From CAYOZL01 sp964408435 (GTDB lineage Bacteria; Bdellovibrionota_C; UBA2361; SZUA-149; CAYOZL01): 16,152 nt of DNA. Location: NCBI GenBank assembly GCA_964408435.1, contig CAYOZL010000055.1:1-16152 (forward strand). The letters run 5' to 3'. The notes beneath the pieces were generated by a model. It searched no databases. It had not been told where the DNA came from and saw only the letters and a program-made list of their open reading frames with translations. A program made the position numbers and the translations under genes. Positions 1 through 5,384 of the stretch are shown in pieces. Position 1 is the stretch's first letter. Every line of letters begins with the position of its first letter.

Positions 1-101
1 CTATTATCTTTGAGGTGGATAAGGTGCTTAAGGGTGAGAGGACGGTTGAAGAGTCAGTGAAGAGTTTACTCTCTAGGAAGCAATCTGGAGAGTTTCGTTA
101 A
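1..101 (+). CDS. gpsA: C-terminal end of glycerol-3-phosphate dehydrogenase (GpsA-like), partial
   Basis: Only the last 32 codons are inside the window, read from base 3 to a TAA at 99-101. The peptide begins IIFEVDKVLKGE and ends SLLSRKQSGEFR. This resembles the GpsA C-terminal pattern, in which a 'PI...V..VL' helix is followed by 'EA...LL.R....E'. GpsA is the cytoplasmic NAD(P)-dependent enzyme that makes sn-glycerol-3-phosphate for phospholipid synthesis. The NAD-binding and catalytic parts lie outside the window, so the call rests on a short weak match. It could be another helical C-terminus. A hexamer repeat begins 45 bases after the stop. Confidence 0.5.
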   Translation, partial: IIFEVDKVLKGERTVEESVKSLLSRKQSGEFR

Positions 102-145
102 GATTTTGATGCTCTGGTAGCGACACAGAGTTCGCGGAAGAAATA

Positions 146-176
146 GACTAAGACTAAGACTAAGACTAAGACTAAG
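146..176. repeat. (GACTAA)5 hexanucleotide tandem repeat
   Basis: Five perfect head-to-tail copies of GACTAA run from 146 to 175, with the first base of a sixth at 176. They lie in non-coding DNA just after the gpsA-like stop. A perfect short tandem array like this can change copy number by slippage. No gene start close enough to be phase-switched by it is visible. Confidence 0.9.
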
Positions 177-251
177 AATTTTTAGATAAGAAAGTAAAAG
201 ATGGATGATGAGGGAGGTAAGTAACCTGGAACCTCTAAGATTTAAAAGTGA

Positions 252-611
252 GTAAATAACTCGAACTTAATAAATCGTGACTCCAACTGCTACAAAGCTT
301 ATGTAGAAATTTTATCTACTAAAAACTCTCTAGCAGTTGAAGCCATAAAAACTATAAAGAACCTACGAAAAACCAAAAAAATAAAAAAACAAGGGAATAA
401 AAAACAACTCCCGTCATCAATCCTTTAAAAGCTCTGCGGTAGAAAAGCATCCAAAGCATTGATTCATAAAACCTATGATGGGGCTAAAGTAAATATCGAC
501 TCGCCTTATTTAAATATTAACAAAAAAACTAAGAAGCGTAAAGAAAAACCCTGTATTATCAACTACTTAGACCGAATATTCATTCTACTTATACTAACTA
601 AGTACCTATAA
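252..611 (+). pseudogene. possible decayed coding region, one internal stop
   Basis: The frame beginning at 252 stays open for about 120 codons except for one TAA at 426-428, and ends at the TAA at 609-611. In DNA this rich in A and T several stops would be expected over such a length. The translation looks protein-like in parts: a segment near 290-370 reads YKAYVEILSTKNSLAVEAIK, and after the stop there is a basic stretch including SPYLNINKKTKKRKEK. No ATG start, ribosome site or recognised family was found. It may be the remnant of a lost gene or mobile element, or chance. I cannot name a parent family. Confidence 0.25.
284..339. repeat. nested stem-loop (9-bp outer and 5-bp inner stems)
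   Basis: CAACTGCTA at 284-292 is the exact reverse complement of TAGCAGTTG at 331-339. Inside the 38-base loop, GTAGA (303-307) pairs with TCTAC (315-319) around a 7-base loop. The two stems would form a nested hairpin in RNA from either strand. No U-tract follows, so it is not a standard intrinsic terminator. It lies within the decayed-looking frame, so it may be incidental. Confidence 0.5.
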
Positions 612-688
612 ACTTGACTGTTTTGAATTTTAGGTGGTGTTTGAGCTTATTAATAATTTTACCAAAAATCCAAAACAATCAAGTTTAT
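608..688. repeat. long inverted repeat, 28-bp arms with 3 mismatches
   Basis: The left arm (608-635, beginning ATAAACTTGA) matches the reverse complement of the right arm (661-688) at 25 of 28 positions, around a 25-base loop (636-660). Two of the three mismatches would become G-U pairs in RNA copied from the minus strand. No gene lies on the minus strand close enough to use it as a terminator. A MITE-like element, a processed hairpin RNA, or a structured region upstream of the antiporter promoter are all possible. The short frame that could be read through it (614-871) overlaps the antiporter start and is probably not a gene. Confidence 0.8.
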
Positions 689-710
689 CTGTCTTCCGCT
701 GCGCTCGGCA

Positions 711-749
711 ATATGCAGCTTATGATTAAATTAACCACAAGTTGCATAT
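711..749. repeat. stem-loop, 11-bp arms
   Basis: ATATGCAGCTT (711-721) pairs with AAGTTGCATAT (739-749) over 10 of 11 positions. The single mismatch would be a G-U pair in plus-strand RNA. The loop is 17 bases. It stands between the long inverted repeat and the -35 element of the antiporter gene, so it lies outside the predicted mRNA of that gene. Confidence 0.6.
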
Positions 750-761
750 GCTCTATTGAAC

Positions 762-790
762 TTGTCTCTATTAAGCAGGCGCAGTATAAA
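762..790 (+). promoter_or_regulatory. sigma-70-type promoter for the cation/proton antiporter
   Basis: TTGTCT (762-767) and TATAAA (785-790) are separated by 17 bases, which is the ideal spacing. Transcription would start near 797, leaving a leader of about 13 bases before the ATG at 810. No Shine-Dalgarno sequence is visible in that short leader. Confidence 0.6.
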
Positions 791-809
791 CTGTTAGTTA
801 AATTATCTG

Positions 810-2093
810 ATGAAAAAAACGCTACTATTTACTTTCTTATTGATTTCTCTCACAAGTGCAGGTGGGAATAAGCATCTATCAGAAGTTCTAATAGGCCTTA
901 CTGTTATAATAGTTGCGGCAAAAATTGGTGGGCACTTTGCTCTTAAAATTTCTCAGCCTGAAGTTCTTGGTGAATTACTAATTGGAGTATTTTTAGGAAG
1001 CTTAGCCATTTTTGGTTACGATGGTTTAAAGTTTTTAACTTCTAATGAAATAATTACTATTTTAAGTGAGATAGGAATTATTTTTTTACTTTTTGATGTT
1101 GGGTTAGAAACTAGTGTTAACGAGATGCAAAGAGTCGGGATTTCTTCTCTTTTCGTTGCTCTCTTAGGTGTTGTTGCTCCCTTTTTACTTGGAACAGCTT
1201 GTTCTTATTTCTTTGCTCCAAACGCAGATATGTTAGTTCATTATTTTGTAGGAGCAACTCTTACAGCCACAAGTGTTGGGATTACAGCTAGAGTATTAAA
1301 AGATTTAAAAAAGATTAGTTCTTCTGAAGGTAAGATTATTTTAGGAGCAGCTGTAATTGATGATGTTCTTGGTTTGCTTATATTAGCAATTGTTACTTCA
1401 ATAGTTGATGCTAAGTCTGCTGGCTCTGAGCTGATGATGATAGACATCGCCAAATTAGCAGGTATTGCTATTGGCTTTTTAGTGGCAGTTATTTTTCTTG
1501 GTAGATACGTAGTAAGTGCTCTAATGTCTCTTGCCTCTAAACTTAAAAGTAAAGATTTATTGTTAATAGTATCAATTGCTATTTGTTTTTTACTTTCTTA
1601 CCTTGCTTCTTTATCTGGACTTGCCCCAATTATAGGTGCTTTTGCAGCAGGGCTAATATTAGAACCTGTGCATTATAAAGGTAAGGGTTTAAGTAAAAGT
1701 GAGCGTGAAGTAAGAGAATTAATAGAACCAATAACTGGCTTATTAGTTCCAGTTTTCTTTGTTACTATGGGCGCAAGAGTAGATTTAACAGTGTTTGGAG
1801 ATTCTAGTATTTTAATCTTTGCTACTGTGCTTTCTATCGTTGCAATTTTAGGAAAGCAGATTTGCTCATTAGGAGTAGTATCTAAAGGTGTAGATAAATT
1901 TGTCGTTGGCTTAGGAATGATTCCTAGAGGTGAAGTAGGTCTAATCTTTGCAGGTATAGGAGTTACCTTGGAGTTAAATGGAAAACCTTTAATTGACCCC
2001 GCAGTTTTTGGAGCTGTTGTAATTATGGTTATTATAACTACCGTTGCCACTCCACCACTTATTAAGTGGCGGATGGCAAAAGGAAAAAGCTAA
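810..2093 (+). CDS. CPA2-family Na+(K+)/H+ antiporter
   Basis: A 427-residue polytopic inner-membrane protein of the monovalent cation:proton antiporter-2 family, which exchanges protons for Na+ or K+. It is hydrophobic throughout, with about 12-13 predicted membrane segments. The 'TATSVGIT' stretch near residues 152-159 matches the broken helix of the ion site. Asp184-Asp185 in 'AVIDDVLG' is the paired-aspartate motif of electrogenic members such as NapA. 'GMIPRGEVGLI' near residues 370-380 is the conserved C-terminal signature. There is no RCK/TrkA-N nucleotide-binding domain, so it is not a full-length Kef channel. The first 17 residues are hydrophobic and could be an extra helix or a signal. 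The start follows a good promoter at 762-790. The gene is convergent with the next one, 31 bases apart. Family assignment is firm; ion specificity is not visible. Confidence 0.9.
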   Translation: MKKTLLFTFLLISLTSAGGNKHLSEVLIGLTVIIVAAKIGGHFALKISQPEVLGELLIGVFLGSLAIFGYDGLKFLTSNEIITILSEIGIIFLLFDVGLETSVNEMQRVGISSLFVALLGVVAPFLLGTACSYFFAPNADMLVHYFVGATLTATSVGITARVLKDLKKISSSEGKIILGAAVIDDVLGLLILAIVTSIVDAKSAGSELMMIDIAKLAGIAIGFLVAVIFLGRYVVSALMSLASKLKSKDLLLIVSIAICFLLSYLASLSGLAPIIGAFAAGLILEPVHYKGKGLSKSEREVRELIEPITGLLVPVFFVTMGARVDLTVFGDSSILIFATVLSIVAILGKQICSLGVVSKGVDKFVVGLGMIPRGEVGLIFAGIGVTLELNGKPLIDPAVFGAVVIMVIITTVATPPLIKWRMAKGKS

Positions 2094-2124
2094 GCTTTTA
2101 AGGTTAACTTTTTTCGGTAGCTAA

Positions 2125-2952
2125 TTAAGGGACTACATTCCCATGAATAATGTGAGCTAGATTAGCTTCAGACCAGTTAATGATGGCATCATAGTCGTAT
2201 CTAGTATCGTTACTAAGCTCTACATCTACCTGCTTATTGCTATCAAGTTCTCTATTTGTTTCAGCAGCAGAAGCTGTATAACTTTTAACCCAATCAACAT
2301 CTTCTTGAGGAATTAAGCCTTGGCTTACTATCGCGTTTAGAGCTTGTTCTAAGTCTCTACTTTCTTCGTATTCCTGCGAAAAAGCATCAAGTGTATTTTG
2401 GTCATATTGATAAAGAGAGTGTTTAATTAAGCCAACTTGCATCTCTTTTTCACCAAGCATTCCATCATCTCCCGGTTGAACAAAATCTCTTATTACTTCT
2501 TGGTAAGATTTTTCTCCTGGTTTTTTAATTTGAGCTTGTTCTGTTTGTTTGCTTTCCATACATTCAGCTTCTTCAGTATTAACAGACTCGTTCACAGATG
2601 TTGTTTCTGGGTTAGAGTTTGTTGTAGGTGTTGTTGTTTCAGCAGCAGCTTGATCTTCTGTAGTAGAACAGTCACAATTCGTTCCTGTCATTGCTATAGC
2701 ATCTGTGCCTGTATTGTCTGTATTTTTTGGTGCCTCTGAAGTTGATTGGTTAGCTTCTTTTTTAGGCACTAGTACATTTAATATTCTTCTTATTAATCTC
2801 TTCTTTTTTCTTTTTGTTTTATCAGACAGTCCTTCGTGCACATCAAATAATGAATGAAGCGCTTTTCTAATTTTTTTTCTTGAAGGCTTATTATTAGTAT
2901 TGTCTGTTCTTATATTTAGTATGTTGCTCTCAGAGCTGCTATTTATTTGCAT
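2125..2952 (-). CDS. hypothetical protein with a Thr/Glu-rich central region
   Basis: I do not recognise this protein (275 residues from the start chosen). The N-terminal quarter is basic, with clusters such as SRKKIRK and KRKKKRLIRR. A low-complexity Thr/Glu/Asn/Ser linker follows, containing three Cys. The C-terminal 120 or so residues are acidic and probably mostly helical, beginning near KPGEKSYQEVIRDFVQ. There is no signal peptide or membrane segment, so it should be cytoplasmic unless exported by a non-Sec route. A short 'DDGMLGEKE' stretch only faintly resembles an EF-hand loop. The frame is open from an ATG at 3006, but I chose 2952: GAGG (2961-2964) sits 8 bases upstream of it, and the promoter at 2977-3006 would start transcripts downstream of 3006. 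The basic head with an acidic tail could suit an adaptor or secreted effector, which is a guess. Confidence 0.65.
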   Translation of the reverse strand: MQINSSSESNILNIRTDNTNNKPSRKKIRKALHSLFDVHEGLSDKTKRKKKRLIRRILNVLVPKKEANQSTSEAPKNTDNTGTDAIAMTGTNCDCSTTEDQAAAETTTPTTNSNPETTSVNESVNTEEAECMESKQTEQAQIKKPGEKSYQEVIRDFVQPGDDGMLGEKEMQVGLIKHSLYQYDQNTLDAFSQEYEESRDLEQALNAIVSQGLIPQEDVDWVKSYTASAAETNRELDSNKQVDVELSNDTRYDYDAIINWSEANLAHIIHGNVVP

Positions 2953-2976
2953 TTTAAAATCCTCAATTCTGTTTTC

Positions 2977-3006
2977 TCTATAGGAGTAATCGAAGATTTT
3001 TAGCAA
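2977..3006 (-). promoter_or_regulatory. promoter of the Thr/Glu-rich hypothetical gene
   Basis: On the minus strand TTGCTA (3006-3001) and TATAGA (2982-2977) are 18 bases apart. Transcription would start near 2970, giving a leader of roughly 18 bases that contains the GAGG ribosome site. The -35 element overlaps the dyad at 3000-3016. Confidence 0.5.
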
Positions 3007-3016
3007 AAGTTGCTAA
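3000..3016. promoter_or_regulatory. operator-like dyad TTAGCAA-AAG-TTGCTAA
   Basis: A perfect 7-bp inverted repeat with a 3-base centre (17 bp in all) covers the -35 element of the promoter at 2977-3006. Neither side is followed by a T-tract, so an intrinsic terminator is unlikely. Its size and position suit a dimeric repressor site. No regulator gene is present in the window. Confidence 0.45.
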
Positions 3017-3058
3017 TGAGCAGAGTTTGTAGTCGAAATTAAGCTTTGAGAGGGCTCT

Positions 3059-4369
3059 TTATGAGTTTATGGCAGTTTTAAGAATTTTTTTTTCAGCACC
3101 TAACTGAATTAGCGAAGGGTCATTTATATCTTCAGGTAGTAGAATCTTATTCTCTGTGCTGTATCTATAATCATTAAAGATATGCTCAGCACTTGGTATG
3201 AAGTATTTTCCATCAGATAGCTTTACTGAAGTATCTTTAAGCTTGTAAGCGTTTTGCCCACAAGTATAACAATCGTAATTCATAAAGTGATAACAGATAC
3301 ACATCTTTTCACTAATTGGCAGTTTTTTACCTTTTTCATTCACAGGAGCACTGTCCCATGCTTGGTGATAAGAACAATTTCCATTTCTATCTAATAGATA
3401 ACCTAAGGCTTCGCAGTTTGGTTTTATATTTGAATGTAGTGATGGGCTATTTTTTAACATTCTCATTGGGTAGCCAGTTGGAGAACTATAGTTAACCTCT
3501 ATGTCATCTTCATTTGCAGCAAAAAGAACTTGTTTTACTTTTTCAGGATATCCGCATTCTTCAGAGATTGTAAATCTAGTAGCAACTTGAACTGCAGAAG
3601 CTCCTAGCTCTAGAAACTTTGTAGCATCGCTTCCAGTAAAAATTCCACCAGCAGGAATTACAGGAATGTCTAAACCTTTTTCTTGTAAAAAAGTTATAAC
3701 TTCAGCTGTTATTACTGCTAAATCGTATTTTTTCCAGTCAGGTCCAAAGCCTAAGTGTCCACCTGCTAATGGGCCTTCAACTACTACGTAGTCTGGTAAG
3801 CGGTTGTATTTTTTTCCGCCTCTTAAAAAAATCTGTAGAGCTCTAGCAGAAGAAACAATAATTCCAATTTTTACATCTCTAAATCTTTTATGCTCACTGA
3901 TTAAAGAAAGAGTTGATTTATGAAGTCCTGCAGAAAGAGTAATGCCTTCAATGCCAGCATCCATTTGAGCATCTAGTCTTGCTTTTAAAGTCTCTTGGGG
4001 GTTTCCCATCTGGAGCTTTTCCATGGTGTTTACAAAAACACCGCCATCGCCTTCTTTAGACTTCATCGTATCTTCGATGTGATTAAATGTGCCTTTATAG
4101 GTTCTTTCGTAGTCCCATTTAACTGTAGATTTATCTAAGCTATTTGAGAATTCTTTGAATTCTTTTTGTTTTGAGTTTTGAAGCTTAGTTCCAAACTTTC
4201 TATCAGAAACATATGGACCCATAGCATCAGAGATGTGACCTATGCCTCCATTCTTAGCAACCTCAAGAGCAAGCTCTTTAGTTGAGATATCAACACCCAT
4301 TCCACCTTGCATAATAGGAACGAATTGCTTGTCTCCTAATTTAAGACGAAAATCATCAACTTTTTTCAT
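3059..4369 (-). CDS. nitronate monooxygenase-like (NMO/FabK superfamily) FMN flavoprotein
   Basis: A TIM-barrel flavoprotein of the 2-nitropropane dioxygenase/nitronate monooxygenase family (436 residues from the chosen start). 'PIMQGGMGV' (about 18-26) is the N-terminal flavin signature, 'AGGHLGFG' carries the conserved His at residue 205, and 'AGGIFTGSDA' with 'GASAVQVATRF' (about 240-265) is the FMN-phosphate region. Relatives oxidise nitronates to carbonyl compounds; FabK relatives are enoyl-ACP reductases, so the substrate is uncertain. The C-terminal 120 residues include six Cys between about 319 and 370 and a 'GQNAYKL' match to the family's usual tail. An ATG at 4444 would add 25 residues, but 4369 puts the flavin signature at the usual distance from the start, has AAGG upstream, and lies downstream of a possible promoter at 4429-4457. 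The gene is divergent from rpmH. Confidence 0.8.
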   Translation of the reverse strand: MKKVDDFRLKLGDKQFVPIMQGGMGVDISTKELALEVAKNGGIGHISDAMGPYVSDRKFGTKLQNSKQKEFKEFSNSLDKSTVKWDYERTYKGTFNHIEDTMKSKEGDGGVFVNTMEKLQMGNPQETLKARLDAQMDAGIEGITLSAGLHKSTLSLISEHKRFRDVKIGIIVSSARALQIFLRGGKKYNRLPDYVVVEGPLAGGHLGFGPDWKKYDLAVITAEVITFLQEKGLDIPVIPAGGIFTGSDATKFLELGASAVQVATRFTISEECGYPEKVKQVLFAANEDDIEVNYSSPTGYPMRMLKNSPSLHSNIKPNCEALGYLLDRNGNCSYHQAWDSAPVNEKGKKLPISEKMCICYHFMNYDCYTCGQNAYKLKDTSVKLSDGKYFIPSAEHIFNDYRYSTENKILLPEDINDPSLIQLGAEKKILKTAINS

Positions 4370-4428
4370 TAAAAGACTGCCTTGTTTAATTGCGTTTATG
4401 CTTAGCCCTTTAGAACAAAGCAAAATAG

Positions 4429-4457
4429 CTTGTATCACTATCATTATGTAGCGTCAA
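4429..4457 (-). promoter_or_regulatory. possible promoter of the NMO-like gene
   Basis: On the minus strand TTGACG (4457-4452) and TACAAG (4434-4429) are 17 bases apart. The -35 match is good and the -10 match is fair. A start near 4422 would exclude the upstream ATG at 4444 and supports the start at 4369. Confidence 0.35.
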
Positions 4458-4472
4458 AGTCGACAATAAAAG

Positions 4473-4490
4473 TGTGTATATATATACACA
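4473..4490. promoter_or_regulatory. perfect 18-bp palindrome in the NMO-rpmH divergent region
   Basis: TGTGTATATATATACACA is its own reverse complement with no central spacer. It is an alternating purine-pyrimidine tract flanked by TGTG/CACA. It lies 15 bases upstream of the possible NMO -35 element and 47 bases upstream of the rpmH -35 element. An operator, or an easily melted site, is possible. Confidence 0.5.
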
Positions 4491-4501
4491 GCACCTTGCA
4501 G

Positions 4502-4520
4502 AGTGCTTACTTTAAGCACT
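4502..4520. promoter_or_regulatory. operator-like dyad AGTGCTTA-CTT-TAAGCACT
   Basis: A perfect 8-bp inverted repeat around a 3-base centre, just upstream of the rpmH promoter. A further AGCACTT half-site occurs at 4533-4539, overlapping the start of the -35 TTGACA. The repeated half-sites suggest a regulator binding beside rpmH. There is no T-tract. Confidence 0.45.
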
Positions 4521-4537
4521 TAAAAGCATTCCAGCAC

Positions 4538-4566
4538 TTGACACTGCGTTAATACACTGGCAAATT
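4538..4566 (+). promoter_or_regulatory. likely promoter of the rpmH-rnpA-yidD-yidC operon
   Basis: A consensus -35 TTGACA (4538-4543) is followed after 17 bases by CAAATT (4561-4566), a weak -10. The rpmH ATG begins 10 bases after it, so the leader would be only a few bases long. No other hexamer pair in the gap is better. Confidence 0.4.
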
Positions 4567-4575
4567 CCCCTGACT

Positions 4576-4737
4576 ATGAAAAGGACATACCAACCAAGTA
4601 AAATAAGTCGCGTTAGAACTCACGGATTCCGTTCCAGAATGGCAACAGCTAATGGAAGAAAGGTAATTAAGAGAAGAAGAGCGAAAGGTAGAAAGCGACT
4701 AAGTGTTACCATCCCACAAAAAGGTAGAAGGCGTTAA
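4576..4737 (+). CDS. rpmH: 50S ribosomal protein L34
   Basis: A 53-codon gene whose product begins MKRTYQPSKISRVRTHGF and ends KGRRR. The 'KRTYQPSK..R.R.HGFR.RM.T..GR' pattern is diagnostic of bacterial L34, a small basic protein of the large ribosomal subunit. Usual lengths are 44-52 residues. Here the C-terminus runs a few residues beyond the common 'GR..L' end, with the tail SVTIPQKGRRR. It is first in an operon with rnpA, yidD and yidC, and its last 35 bases overlap the start of rnpA in another frame. Confidence 0.97.
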   Translation: MKRTYQPSKISRVRTHGFRSRMATANGRKVIKRRRAKGRKRLSVTIPQKGRRR

Positions 4738-5092
4738 TAAATTAGGTGTAAACAAACGCCTAAGAAAACGTACTGAATACTTAAGAATCCAATCAAAAGG
4801 AAATAAAAACAAGAGTAGGTATTTTCTCATTTCTGTAATGGAGAATAATTCTGAGTGCTCAAGAATTGGCGTAACTATCACTAAAAAAATAGATAAACGA
4901 GCTGCTAGAAGAAATCGTCTTAGAAGAAGAGTTAAAGAGGTGTTTAGAAAGTTTAACACTAAATTTGAGTATAACGCAGATATCGTTATCGTAGGATTAA
5001 AAAGCTCAACTGAAGTAGATTTTTCGCAAGTTAAAAAAGACTTAATTTATCTATTTTACCAATCTTCGCTACTTAAACCATTAAAAAAGTAG
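4703..5092 (+). CDS. rnpA: ribonuclease P protein component
   Basis: A 129-residue basic protein, the cofactor of RNase P RNA in 5' maturation of tRNAs. The usual N-terminal element is NKRLRKRTEYLRIQSKG (about 17-33). The 'RNR' signature is ARRNRLRRR (about 68-76), followed by the C-terminal helix and strand. The start is a GTG at 4703: an in-frame TAA immediately precedes it (4700-4702), and no ATG, GTG or TTG occurs in frame between it and the conserved core. The coding region therefore must begin inside rpmH unless a non-standard start is used. yidD follows 25 bases downstream. Identity is firm; only the start is unusual. Confidence 0.93.
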   Translation: MLPSHKKVEGVNKLGVNKRLRKRTEYLRIQSKGNKNKSRYFLISVMENNSECSRIGVTITKKIDKRAARRNRLRRRVKEVFRKFNTKFEYNADIVIVGLKSSTEVDFSQVKKDLIYLFYQSSLLKPLKK

Positions 5093-5117
5093 GCCATTAA
5101 AGAGATAGCTTAAAACA

Positions 5118-5369
5118 ATGAAGTATTTAATTATTTTAATTTGTAAATGCTGGCAAAAATTAATTTCGCCATTCCTTGGAAATAACTGTCGTTATGTTCC
5201 TAGTTGTAGTGATTATATGATAGAAAGCATAGCTGAGCATGGTAGTTTTAAAGGCTTAATAAAAGGAATTCGCAGAATTTTAAAATGTAATAGCTTGTTT
5301 AAAGGAGGCTTTGATCCGGTAAAGATTCATAGCAATTGCAAGCAAAAAAAAGGTATTAAGACAGCATAA
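5118..5369 (+). CDS. yidD: membrane-protein insertion efficiency factor YidD
   Basis: An 83-residue protein of the YidD (DUF37) family, a small inner-face membrane-associated protein that aids YidC-dependent insertion. The diagnostic 'NCRYVPSCSDY' (about 23-33), 'HG' at 41-42, 'RRILKC' and 'GGFDPV' (63-68) are all present, with the expected Cys at 24, 30 and 57. An N-terminal amphipathic, hydrophobic stretch (MKYLIILICKCW) is typical. It lies between rnpA and yidC in the standard order, 15 bases before yidC. Confidence 0.95.
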   Translation: MKYLIILICKCWQKLISPFLGNNCRYVPSCSDYMIESIAEHGSFKGLIKGIRRILKCNSLFKGGFDPVKIHSNCKQKKGIKTA

Positions 5370-5384
5370 AAAGATAAGTAAAAA

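Noticed and set aside
608..749. Retron or CRISPR-like structure from the palindromes
   Set aside because: No reverse transcriptase, no repeat-spacer array and no cas gene are present in the window.
614..871. TTG-started 85-codon frame on the + strand
   Set aside because: It runs through the long inverted repeat and the promoter, has no ribosome site and overlaps the well-supported antiporter start.
1241..2050. Minus-strand frames inside the antiporter
   Set aside because: Antisense shadows of a clearly coding membrane protein with no family features.
2085..2099. AAAAGCT/AGCTTTT dyad over the antiporter stop codon as an intrinsic terminator
   Set aside because: The stem is short and AT-rich with a one-base loop and the T-run is only four bases.
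2953..3006. 18-codon N-terminal extension of the Thr/Glu-rich protein from the ATG at 3006
   Set aside because: The predicted promoter would begin transcription downstream of it, it overlaps the dyad, and GAGG supports the ATG at 2952.
4370..4444. 25-codon extension of the NMO-like protein from the ATG at 4444
   Set aside because: No ribosome site there, the family signature fits the 4369 start, and a possible promoter lies over this region. Not excluded.
4445..4575. Possible replication origin beside rpmH
   Set aside because: No TTATCCACA-type DnaA boxes or AT-rich unwinding repeats of the usual kind were seen; the AT palindrome alone is not enough.
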